From the NCBI GenBank assembly GCA_017506865.1, contig JAFCMP010000181.1, positions 1 to 64,000 of the forward strand: DNA of 64,000 bases, read 5' to 3'. Positions 24,967 through 32,932 of this stretch are shown piece by piece (position 1 is the stretch's first letter; each line of letters opens with the position of its first letter). Origin of the DNA: Tribonema minus (Eukaryota; Sar; Xanthophyceae; Tribonematales; Tribonemataceae). The translations under genes and the position numbers were made by a program. Under the pieces are notes generated by a model. It saw nothing but the letters and a program-made list of their open reading frames with translations. It did no database searches and was not told the origin of the DNA.

Positions 24967-25042
24967 ACTTCAGCTGGGACTTGACTTGAAAAATCCAGTT
25001 TGAGAATGGGAATCCCAGTTGACAATGGGAATCCCAGTTGAC
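24967..25042. promoter_or_regulatory. Distal CAGCTGGGACTT element with an added direct repeat
   Basis: The element (CAGCTGGGACTT, A-rich spacer, ATCCAGTTTG) is followed by two copies of AATGGGAATCCCAGTTGAC, each with an inverted GGGAATCCC core. It lies between divergent genes (starts 24895 and 25167). Confidence 0.55.
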
Positions 25043-25166
25043 AACATGTACCTTCACAACATCACTCCCGGTAATGGTACAGTGCCATTCCTGTGGTCGC
25101 GCAACGCAGCGCATGCAGAACTAGGCGCACTGCGGCCTCTTCAACGTCAGTGAAGCCCAGAGGCGA

Positions 25167-26081
25167 ATGGCCCCTGCACAAATGAGTGCCTCCTCACGCA
25201 TCAGAGATGTCGACGCCCGCAGGCGATCCGTTCGGTTGCGCCAGTTGGTCGTCGCGGAAAGGATAGAGCAGCAGCTGCGAGCCCGCGCCGTCGCCAGAAT
25301 GATGCTTGCGCGAAGCGGGGGCAACCCTGAATCCATACCTAAAATGTCCGACGCCTGTGGATCCGCGTTTCAGATCTTGTGCGACACGTGCAGAGTCACC
25401 TGGGCGGAAGTCCACCAGCGCTGCAGCGCATTTATGGTGACCGCCAACATAGTGGCCACCGGATCGCGCTCTCCGACGCTCCTGGCACTTGTCGTCTTCA
25501 TCCTCCTCTTGGCGGAGGCGAAAGTCGAGTGGCTCGAGTGCGACTTCAGAGCGGACCGCCACGACGATGCTGCCGCAATTCTCGAGATGCTCATGCTGGC
25601 AGTGCGATCTGGTCAACCACCATCTCACAAGATCCTCAACGCCATCACGTGCTTTGACGCTTTGCTGAGGACAGCGAAGCCCTCGAGTCGAGCCGCCGCG
25701 CTCATCGGTGCGCAGCTCCTCTCGTCCGTCACCGACGCCCGTCACGACTTCACAAACAGCCTCAAGTGCCTCTACATCGATGAGCTGGGGTTCAAGAAGC
25801 TGGACGCTATGGGGTCGGCAGGAGGAGGGAGGTGGGAGGAGCTCATAAGCATCGCAGAGCAGGAATTTGTGGAGAGGAAGACCCGCTGGCTTGCCGCGGT
25901 ACCGCTGCCGGGGCTCATTTGCGTTTCGCCGAAGCATGACAAGAGGACAGTAAACCTCTTTGCTCAGAGCTGCGCGCGGTCGCTGTGCCGATCCGTGCGC
26001 GAATTAAACGCCGCAGCGGTCAACAGTTGCGCATGCCTGCCGATGAAACAATTCATCGAACGAGTCAATGATACAAATTGA
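25167..26081 (+). CDS. Hypothetical protein, 304 aa
   Basis: A basic helical N-terminus (RDVDARRRSVRLRQLVV), a hydrophobic helix near residues 100-115 (LLALVVFILLLAEA) and a mixed C-terminal half with several cysteines. No family is recognised. Later starts at 25182 or 25344 cannot be excluded. Confidence 0.55.
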   Translation: MAPAQMSASSRIRDVDARRRSVRLRQLVVAERIEQQLRARAVARMMLARSGGNPESIPKMSDACGSAFQILCDTCRVTWAEVHQRCSAFMVTANIVATGSRSPTLLALVVFILLLAEAKVEWLECDFRADRHDDAAAILEMLMLAVRSGQPPSHKILNAITCFDALLRTAKPSSRAAALIGAQLLSSVTDARHDFTNSLKCLYIDELGFKKLDAMGSAGGGRWEELISIAEQEFVERKTRWLAAVPLPGLICVSPKHDKRTVNLFAQSCARSLCRSVRELNAAAVNSCACLPMKQFIERVNDTN

Positions 26082-26112
26082 ATTTCTTTTTCTCTTGACT
26101 TCTGTTCATACT

Positions 26113-27540
26113 ATGCTTTCTGTTGCGATACATGCGTCGCCCGTCACTGCTGGTAATAACGGCACACTGCTTGCTATTCCATCGGCGACTGTGGCGTCCG
26201 TTGTGTGGGCCAAGGATGGTGTTCTCCTTGCCGACACGACTCTCGTTCTGACGGCACTTGGCGTGGGGTTCTATGAGGTGACCGTCTCCGGAGGAGGCGA
26301 GACGGCGACATCTTCCTTTGACCTCACCTACTTTGCGGCTCGCCCCCTCACGGTCACCGCCATTGTGCATAACTCATCGGGGTTCGACGTGAAAGATGGA
26401 TCCGTCAAACTTTACATCTCTGACGGCGTGCCTCCGTACGCGGTAAAGTGGTCGCACGGGGCGACGACAACAAAAATTGTAGTCAAAGCGGGCGAATACG
26501 ACGCTGTCATCACAGACTTCAGCGGCGCAGCGGTAGAAGCAGAATTCTTCATAACGCAACCTGTCGCTTTCAAGATCGACGACGACCCTCTCGAGGTGAC
26601 TCTGATGGCCGATGGTGCGGGGCGCGATGCGTACTGTAAAACCGCAACTGCGAAGTCGCTAGTCGCTGCGGCAGAGGGGTGGGGCGAGTGGAAAGCGCAG
26701 CGGGGGTATGGTGAAAATGCTCAAGAGGTCTGCAGCTTTGTCGCTGAGCGCGATGGGGCCGCGGGCAAGGCCGTGTTGAACGCGTTCTCTGCGGGCAATG
26801 TGTCCCACACGGTGCTAAAAATCGATTCCCGTCGGTCCGTCGATGTCCATGGCGACACGACGATCATGGGCGAGACGTCGACGGTCACGGTTCCCTCTTT
26901 CGAGCTGAACCAAAACGTGATGATGATTTCTGAACTGGACCCAATAACCGAAGCTGCGGACGGCTGCGGTGTGTCGTATGGTGCACAGCGCGACCACTCG
27001 CTGAAGTTCGCATGGGACTGCATGGGCTGGGATGTCAAAGGCGATGCACATGCAGACGCGCTTCTTCTGGGAACAGCGAAGATGAGCCCCGGGAACTTTT
27101 ACGTGCGCAAATTCGGGTGCTCTGTGACCCTCGACGACTCGGGGCTGACACTCGAAGGCGCGAGGGTGGTCGACGAAGTGCCGACGACGACTCATTATTT
27201 GAACGACGACGGCGCGACGCACGTCGCGAGCGGCGTGTATTTGGGAGAAAACGAGATGGGCTGGTTCACGACCAATGGTGGTTTCAGAGCTGCCTCGTTC
27301 ACGTGCGGAGATGTGTCCGTGGGACCATCTGGATTGGCATTGCGAGGGGCGTCCGCGACCGCTGCGGGTGTTACCGTGGGAGACGTTGACGTCACCGCAA
27401 CAGGCCTCAATTTGGGTGCGACTGCGGCGTTGATGTTTGGAAGCGAATGGCGCCTCTCGCACAACGTCGATGAGGACTGCCTTCAAATCGAGAAGTTAAT
27501 CACTGGCATTTACGAGCCCAAATTCACTGTCGACTCTTGA
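26113..27540 (+). CDS. SprB-type repeat surface protein with a fibre-like C-terminus
   Basis: 475 residues from the ATG at 26113; an ATG at 26068 would overlap the previous gene. Two SprB/PKD-like units open the protein; the second reads DGSVKLYISDGVPPYAVKWSHG ... AGEYDAVITD. Long beta-rich stretches follow, with repeated GxxVTxxGLxL strands typical of beta-helical fibres. The end (FGSEWRLSHNVDEDCLQIEKL) closely parallels that of the 27966 gene. It is probably a virion fibre or adhesin. Confidence 0.75.
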   Translation: MLSVAIHASPVTAGNNGTLLAIPSATVASVVWAKDGVLLADTTLVLTALGVGFYEVTVSGGGETATSSFDLTYFAARPLTVTAIVHNSSGFDVKDGSVKLYISDGVPPYAVKWSHGATTTKIVVKAGEYDAVITDFSGAAVEAEFFITQPVAFKIDDDPLEVTLMADGAGRDAYCKTATAKSLVAAAEGWGEWKAQRGYGENAQEVCSFVAERDGAAGKAVLNAFSAGNVSHTVLKIDSRRSVDVHGDTTIMGETSTVTVPSFELNQNVMMISELDPITEAADGCGVSYGAQRDHSLKFAWDCMGWDVKGDAHADALLLGTAKMSPGNFYVRKFGCSVTLDDSGLTLEGARVVDEVPTTTHYLNDDGATHVASGVYLGENEMGWFTTNGGFRAASFTCGDVSVGPSGLALRGASATAAGVTVGDVDVTATGLNLGATAALMFGSEWRLSHNVDEDCLQIEKLITGIYEPKFTVDS

Positions 27541-27639
27541 AAATGTTGAAACAATGGTTTGACGCACCAGCTGCGCGCATTCCATGGATGGAATGCTTGC
27601 TATTCCAGATTGGGAACGGGAATCTGGGAGTGCCGAGCG

Positions 27640-27660
27640 ACAAAATGTTGTAAAATGTTG
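27640..27660 (+). promoter_or_regulatory. Tandem AAAATGTTG motif upstream of the 27672 gene
   Basis: ACAAAATGTTG and TAAAATGTTG directly repeated, 12-32 bp before the ATG. Same family as the start-proximal A-rich motif. Confidence 0.45.
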
Positions 27661-27671
27661 ATAGGTCAGAA

Positions 27672-27947
27672 ATGGACTTCTCAGCCGACAGGTTCATGCT
27701 GCGTCTCAATGCCGAGTCGCTCGCTAAGTATGCCGACGGGCTCTTCGTCGCCAATGAGAAGAACGTCGCCTTCAACGAGCGGCGTTTGTACACTGAATGG
27801 AGAAAGCTAAGGGACTTTGACGACGACGAAGACACGTGGACGATTCCGGTGGCGGCGGGCATAGCTCACATGGCGCTCAACGCGCCGCCAGAGTATATCA
27901 ACCAATGGAAAGAGCTACTTGTGGCGTTCCGCAAACGGCACGCGTAA
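27672..27947 (+). CDS. Hypothetical protein, 91 aa
   Basis: A small soluble helical protein lying between two paralogous fibre genes. Two tandem AAAATGTTG motifs at 27642-27660 lie just before its ATG. No family is recognised. Confidence 0.55.
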   Translation: MDFSADRFMLRLNAESLAKYADGLFVANEKNVAFNERRLYTEWRKLRDFDDDEDTWTIPVAAGIAHMALNAPPEYINQWKELLVAFRKRHA

Positions 27948-27965
27948 TTTGTGTCGCTCACACAA

Positions 27966-29462
27966 ATGGCGCTCGCCCTCACACCTGGCTCTGTTACAAA
28001 TGTACTGATTTGGGGAACTCCTTGGGGTGAGATCTCAGCATCGGCGGCCACGGGGGGGACAGAGCCGTATGTTTGGTCGTGGACGTCGGGCTCCGGAGCG
28101 ACTGTCATCTCGTCGCAGAATCCTGATGCAAAATTCGGTCTCCTCGCCGGCACCTATCGTCTCTCTGTGTCAGACGCGACGGGCGCCTTCGCGCAGCATG
28201 TGTTCACCATCTCCCAGTCCCCGCCTCTGCTCATCTCCGTCGAGAGCGTCACGCCCTGCAGTCGCCACGGTGGCGCGGACGGAGGCGCTTCCATTTCGGC
28301 ACAAGGAGGCATCGCGCCTTACATCTATTCGTGGAGTTTCGGTGAGCAGACAGGACCTATCCTGAGGGCACCGGCGGGCAGCTTCGTGGGCAGTGTGCAG
28401 GACAGCGTCGGTGCGGCCGGTGCAGTGACCGTGCTCATCGAACAGCCCACAGGGTATGAGAACGACCTCTTCCCCCCGGATGTCTCGCTGATGGCGAACG
28501 TCGCGCTGCGCGACCGCTTCTGTCGAGAACTCCATTGTAATGCGGCCTCCCTCACAGATTCGGCAGGAGCACAACTTGATCTGATGACACGAGGCGACGA
28601 GGGCACATACGAGCCCCTGTGCACTCTTGTGGCCAGCGAGTTCCCGGAGGAGTCGACTTTCGGTCGGGTGTCGGCGTGGTGCAAAGGCGACGACGGTGAA
28701 TTCGTCGAGTCCGTGCGTGTCGAGTTCGACGGTGTCACCTTCTTTGGCGATCTGAACTGCACTGGCGGGGTTACTCGCTTCGATGTAGAAGTCGTGAACT
28801 GTCAGGCACGAGATGTCTTCCTGCAAACCGACATTGAAACGGATGAAGAATGCGAAGGGGGAGGCATTTCGGCAGCGTCTGGCACGAGTGTGCTCTTCGC
28901 AGAGGACAAATGGCGGGTTGCAGGCAACTTGCATTTGTTAAATGGCGTGCTGCGGGTGAGCGATGCGGACTACATCGGTGTGGACTCATTCGCAGTGTCG
29001 AACGGGAGTTGCGGCGTTGGTTTCAACAACTCCGGTCTGTCACTGCGTGTGGCTAAGCTCTTGGACAGGATAGCGACCGGACAGTACGAGTGCACAGACG
29101 ACGGCTTTTCGCGCATCGAGCGACCTCCGGTCGGGCCTGCCTATCAGGCAGTCGGCGTCGACGAGTGGAGCGTCGTCGATGGCACATGGCATGTGACGAC
29201 TGGACTCACGGGAGGCACTTTCGAGACATCAACCTGCAGCCTCGCGCCGACGCGATTCAGCGTCGGAAATTTGACCTTGTCGAACAGCGGGCTGGTCACA
29301 GGACAAGTGCAGCTGGGAGTCGACGGCGTCGACTTGGGCGATGGCGGCAGCATCCTTTTTGCAGATGGGTCGTGGCGGATACGCCATGACGCTGCTGAGG
29401 ATACCATCTTGTTTGAGACATTGAAAGATGGGGAGTGGAAGGAAAGGTTGTGTCTTGATTGA
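27966..29462 (+). CDS. SprB-type repeat surface protein, paralog of the 26113 gene
   Basis: 498 residues from the ATG at 27966. Two SprB/PKD-like units start the protein (GTEPYVWSWTSGSG ... AGTYRLSVSDATG and GIAPYIYSWSFGEQ). A beta-rich body follows with GLSLRVAKL and GVDLGDGGSILFADG-type strands. The end SWRIRHDAAEDTILFETLKDGEW mirrors that of the neighbour. A twin-hairpin element is inserted in frame at 29120-29158 and encodes RPPVGPAYQAVG. Confidence 0.75.
   Translation: MALALTPGSVTNVLIWGTPWGEISASAATGGTEPYVWSWTSGSGATVISSQNPDAKFGLLAGTYRLSVSDATGAFAQHVFTISQSPPLLISVESVTPCSRHGGADGGASISAQGGIAPYIYSWSFGEQTGPILRAPAGSFVGSVQDSVGAAGAVTVLIEQPTGYENDLFPPDVSLMANVALRDRFCRELHCNAASLTDSAGAQLDLMTRGDEGTYEPLCTLVASEFPEESTFGRVSAWCKGDDGEFVESVRVEFDGVTFFGDLNCTGGVTRFDVEVVNCQARDVFLQTDIETDEECEGGGISAASGTSVLFAEDKWRVAGNLHLLNGVLRVSDADYIGVDSFAVSNGSCGVGFNNSGLSLRVAKLLDRIATGQYECTDDGFSRIERPPVGPAYQAVGVDEWSVVDGTWHVTTGLTGGTFETSTCSLAPTRFSVGNLTLSNSGLVTGQVQLGVDGVDLGDGGSILFADGSWRIRHDAAEDTILFETLKDGEWKERLCLD
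29120..29158. repeat. Twin-hairpin palindromic element, copy 2, inside a coding sequence
   Basis: CGACCTCCGGTCG followed by GCCTGCCTATCAGGCAG. It matches 15158-15200 over about 35 bp with few differences, mostly in the loops. Confidence 0.7.
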
Positions 29463-29499
29463 TGTGCACAGCTTCAACTAGGATGTCGCCGCCCGCCTT

Positions 29500-29550
29500 C
29501 TATGGGACTCCCAAAACCATCTGAGTCGGGATTATTCTCAGTTTGACTCT
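29500..29550 (+). promoter_or_regulatory. Distal GGGACTCCC / CTCAGTTTG element
   Basis: Contains TATGGGACTCCCAAA and GGGATTATTCTCAGTTTGAC. The right half matches the 15537-15553 element and lies at the same distance (about 50 bp) from the ATG. Confidence 0.45.
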
Positions 29551-29595
29551 GTGCATCTTCAGTGCGCGAGATTCACTCCTCCTCACACAGACACG

Positions 29596-30894
29596 ATGAA
29601 GTCTTGGCTGCCAAAAATTGCGCGGAGGGAAGTTCCGGATGCCGTCGTGCTGCTCTTCGACTTTGTCGATGCAGAGTTGTATCCGCGATGCATGTGTGTG
29701 AGCCAGGCTTGGCGATCGGAGGTTTTAAGGCGAAGTCCTGAGCTGGCAGGCCTGCAGACTCTTTACAAGGCGCAGAGGGAAACGCTGCATCTCCTCAACT
29801 CCAAAAAGGTTTTCAACGTGGTGCATGCGGTCAACAGGTCGTGCGCCCTGTGCAAGCAGCACTTCATGGGCAGCGTCAACGACCGTTTCGGCGTATATGC
29901 GCATCTGCGGTGCATCAAAATGCGACTGACGCACGTCGAGCACCGCTTCTGCGCTCCCGTGCGCGCATTTCTGATCAACCACATCCCGAGTGAGCGCGTG
30001 CAAGTCGGCGGCATCTACCACCATTGCGTCTGGCGGGAAGCGCACAACGCCATCCCGCGCGAACTGACGCTGGAGGGCTTCCTCGAGACACACGCAGCGG
30101 AATTGGCCACCATCAGCAAGGCGTACGATCAGCAGGCAGCGGCGGACAGGGAGGAGCGCATGGCGGCGCGACGCAGGCAGCTCGAGACTGCACGCGCATC
30201 GGACGTCGCATTCAATGCACAGTTCAAAGACGCGTGCATCGCCGCCTCCGCTCCCTTCACCACAACGGGCAAGTTGCGCAAGATGCTGGGCGCACACCCC
30301 TTCAGGATCATCAGCGTCTCGCGCCCGCGAGAAATGGTGCGACGAGCGCTGTTCGCTCTGGAGCACGCGAGGGATATACCGTGCGGCTTGAGAGCATTCG
30401 TGCTGGAGGAGTGCGACATAACCTCAGTACAGCATGTCAAGGCATTCGCTCACCGCATCCACGGGTCGCTGTGGCGATTCGCATTTCGCTCGGAGAGCAA
30501 TCCCGCATTGTGGGTCGACATGGCCCAGCTCAACGACAAAGATGTGTTCCTGATTGAGGACGCTGACAAGAAGGGGTTTGAGGCGTCTCGAGTTCTGCGC
30601 GCGGCGCAGGCAGTGCCGCCGTCGTTTGAACGAGAGAAGGTACTGTCGTTCCAATTGCGCGGCTCGACAACAACCGAGGACTTCGAGCAGCGTGCGAAGG
30701 CACTGCGCGCGCTTCCCCTGCACGTGGACGCCGTGGGTCGGATCCTGCGGTGGAGTCATGACATAGTTGCCACCTTCGCCAGCTACAAAAGAGCTCTCCG
30801 CTGCGCAGGGGCGGATGCATTTGTGGAGTTCGGACACAAGTGCTTCACGCTGAGAGGGGATGAAGCAGACGACTTGGCAACGCTGCGCTCTTAA
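29596..30894 (+). CDS. F-box-like protein, tandem paralog 1
   Basis: 432 residues from the ATG at 29596. The N-terminus follows the F-box pattern (VPDAVVLLFDFVD ... YPRCMCVSQAWRSEV), which recruits substrates to SCF ubiquitin ligases by binding Skp1. A Cys/His cluster follows (CALCKQHF ... AHLRC) that could bind zinc. The remainder is helical and unrecognised, presumably the substrate part. It has the same length and about half identity to the next gene, so the pair arose by tandem duplication. Confidence 0.75.
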   Translation: MKSWLPKIARREVPDAVVLLFDFVDAELYPRCMCVSQAWRSEVLRRSPELAGLQTLYKAQRETLHLLNSKKVFNVVHAVNRSCALCKQHFMGSVNDRFGVYAHLRCIKMRLTHVEHRFCAPVRAFLINHIPSERVQVGGIYHHCVWREAHNAIPRELTLEGFLETHAAELATISKAYDQQAAADREERMAARRRQLETARASDVAFNAQFKDACIAASAPFTTTGKLRKMLGAHPFRIISVSRPREMVRRALFALEHARDIPCGLRAFVLEECDITSVQHVKAFAHRIHGSLWRFAFRSESNPALWVDMAQLNDKDVFLIEDADKKGFEASRVLRAAQAVPPSFEREKVLSFQLRGSTTTEDFEQRAKALRALPLHVDAVGRILRWSHDIVATFASYKRALRCAGADAFVEFGHKCFTLRGDEADDLATLRS

Positions 30895-31024
30895 TTCAAT
30901 CATTTATTGGCTCGACGTGTTCTCGGTTGCTGCGCTGGTGCAATCACTTCATGAATGTGCATGCCAGCATCACATGTGTTTCAGGGGATGCGTTATTTTC
31001 TCTGTCCCCTGTGAAGGCACCACA

Positions 31025-32323
31025 ATGCGATGTTGGCAGCCGAAGATTGCGCGTAGCGAAGTTCCTGACGATGTCGTCGCCATCTTCGATTTTGTCGACC
31101 AGCAAGAGTTTCCACGTTGCCTGCTGGTATCCCAGTCATGGCAGCGTGAGGTGTACCGGCGCTGTCCCGAGCTGGCAGGCTTGAGCAGCCTTAGCAAGAC
31201 GCAGCGCGAATCTCTGCGTCTTCTCAACACGAACAAAGTGCACAACGTACGCTCCATGGTGAACAGGAAGTGCACCCTCTGCAACAACCACTTTCTGGGA
31301 CGTGTCAACGACCGCTTCGGTGTGTATGCACATATCAACTGTGTGAAGGATAAACTCACGTACCTGGAGTGGCAGTACTGCCCTACTGCGCGTGATCTGA
31401 TCATATCGCACCTCCCGAACGAGCGCCTCCAATTCAATGGCGGCTTCAGCCACTGTGTATGGAGTCAGAGGCATCCCGCCATCCCTGCGAACATGACCCT
31501 GTCCTACTTCCTCAGTACACACGAGGACGAGGTCCTGGATGCCATCAAGCGGCACAACGAGGCCACGGCGCTGGGCACCCTCTCGATCCGCACTGCCTCC
31601 GTCGCCAAACGCAAGGCAGCCGATGCGGCAAGGGACTCGTTCAAGGAGAAGTTCCATGAAGCATGCATTGAGAGAAATGCGCCTTTTCGAAGTGTGCACG
31701 GTCTGCGAAAGCAGCTGTGCGCACCTCTCTTCAATCTCATCAACGTCCCGCGCCCGGAGGAAATGGTACGGCGCGCAATGTTCGCCATCCAGCACCGCAA
31801 CGCAGTTCCCGACCTCCTCCGCCGATATGTTTTTGAAGAATGTGATGTCACGTCAGTGCAGCTCGTCACAAGCTATGCCAATCGCATAGACACGATTGCG
31901 TGGAGGTACGCCTTCAGAGCCGGAAGTGACCCCAGGCAGTGGGTTGATATGGCCATCAATGTAAAGGACGTGCAGCTCATTCCCGATGCGCTTAAACAGG
32001 GGTTCAATGCCGCACGTGTTGTGCGCGCAACGCACGAGTTTGCGGCTGACATGGAGTACGTGTTGAGTTCTCAGATCAACATGGCAGCAAGTCTCGAGGA
32101 CTTCGAGACCAGGCTTCAGCATTTGAAAACTCTTCCACTTGAGCATGCAGACGTGCGCCACATGGTAACCTGGAGAAGCGACATCGTGGGGATTGCAGCA
32201 TCGTACAAGCGGGCGATGGAGTGCGCAGGAGAGAATGCCTACACGAGGTTTGGAGGGAAATGCTTTGAGCTCAGGGGTGAGCACAGCGCTGCGCAAGATT
32301 TGGACACGCTCATGAGAGCATAG
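31025..32323 (+). CDS. F-box-like protein, tandem paralog 2
   Basis: 432 residues from the ATG at 31025, exactly the length of paralog 1. The F-box-like start (VPDDVVAIFDFVD ... FPRCLLVSQSWQREV), the Cys cluster (CTLCNNHF ... AHINC) and the Skp1-distal helical body are all conserved. The central part around residues 175-215 differs most. Its 3' end overlaps the convergent small membrane-protein gene by 14 bp. Confidence 0.75.
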   Translation: MRCWQPKIARSEVPDDVVAIFDFVDQQEFPRCLLVSQSWQREVYRRCPELAGLSSLSKTQRESLRLLNTNKVHNVRSMVNRKCTLCNNHFLGRVNDRFGVYAHINCVKDKLTYLEWQYCPTARDLIISHLPNERLQFNGGFSHCVWSQRHPAIPANMTLSYFLSTHEDEVLDAIKRHNEATALGTLSIRTASVAKRKAADAARDSFKEKFHEACIERNAPFRSVHGLRKQLCAPLFNLINVPRPEEMVRRAMFAIQHRNAVPDLLRRYVFEECDVTSVQLVTSYANRIDTIAWRYAFRAGSDPRQWVDMAINVKDVQLIPDALKQGFNAARVVRATHEFAADMEYVLSSQINMAASLEDFETRLQHLKTLPLEHADVRHMVTWRSDIVGIAASYKRAMECAGENAYTRFGGKCFELRGEHSAAQDLDTLMRA

Positions 32324-32492
32324 GAAGCAGTAAGACGAAAAACGAAGAGGGCGACGAAGACAGTGCACGTTTATTGACACGCTGTCGACAAACCGCACTG
32401 TTGACATTCACAGGTGCCTCAGTCCGGTATGTCCCTGCGACATACAAAACGACGAAAACAATGAGGAACGCGCAGAGTTGCAGTATGCGCAT
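32310..32492 (-). CDS. Small membrane protein, 60 aa
   Basis: From the ATG at 32492. One strong membrane helix (LCAFLIVFVVLYVAG) near the N-terminus is followed by a polar, Ser-rich tail and a hydrophobic end. No family is recognised. It follows the 32525 gene closely. Confidence 0.45.
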   Translation of the reverse strand: MRILQLCAFLIVFVVLYVAGTYRTEAPVNVNSAVCRQRVNKRALSSSPSSFFVLLLPMLS

Positions 32493-32524
32493 GTCGACAG
32501 TCACCGCAGCAGCAATATGAGCAC

Positions 32525-32776
32525 TCACTCTAGCCTCCAGCGCCCTTGCACCCTCTGCACAATGAACTCATGCTGTCCCAGCCACTGCTTCAGCGGGTCT
32601 AGACTGGCTGACCCTCTCATGTGGAAGAATAGCTCATGTTTGCCTTCCTGAGGACTTACAGCTGCAAAGGTGGCGCTTCTGAACTCATCTGCCAACTCCT
32701 CCAAGAACAGACCTACTGTGTGTCCCTGATATACCCCCACCACCTTGATTCGCTTGTAGCATCCGGCGGGCATCAT
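32525..32776 (-). CDS. Hypothetical protein, 83 aa
   Basis: Small, with alternating strands and helices (IKVVGVYQGHTVGLFLEELADEF). Two adjacent ATG codons start it. A CTTCAAGTGGGA-type element lies 90-130 bp upstream. No family is recognised. Confidence 0.5.
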   Translation of the reverse strand: MMPAGCYKRIKVVGVYQGHTVGLFLEELADEFRSATFAAVSPQEGKHELFFHMRGSASLDPLKQWLGQHEFIVQRVQGRWRLE

Positions 32777-32932
32777 CGCTTCTGCTCCTAGCGCTAATGC
32801 TGAGGTGCTGCTGCTGCGGCTGTGGTGCTGCTGCTGGGGCTGTGGCTGTGTCTCTGTTCCATGTCTGCGACTTCAAGTGGGATCTCTCTCAACCTCAACT
32901 AGGACATTGGCGCAAAAAAAACTTGTTGAAGA

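Noticed and set aside
25194-25937. Minus-strand open frame of 247 aa
   Set aside because: It is opposite the 304-aa plus-strand gene. Its composition (Arg/Gly/His-rich, low complexity) looks like a shadow, though neither product has a known family.
28170-28934. Minus-strand open frame of 254 aa
   Set aside because: It is antisense to the SprB-type surface protein, which has recognisable repeats and a conserved end.
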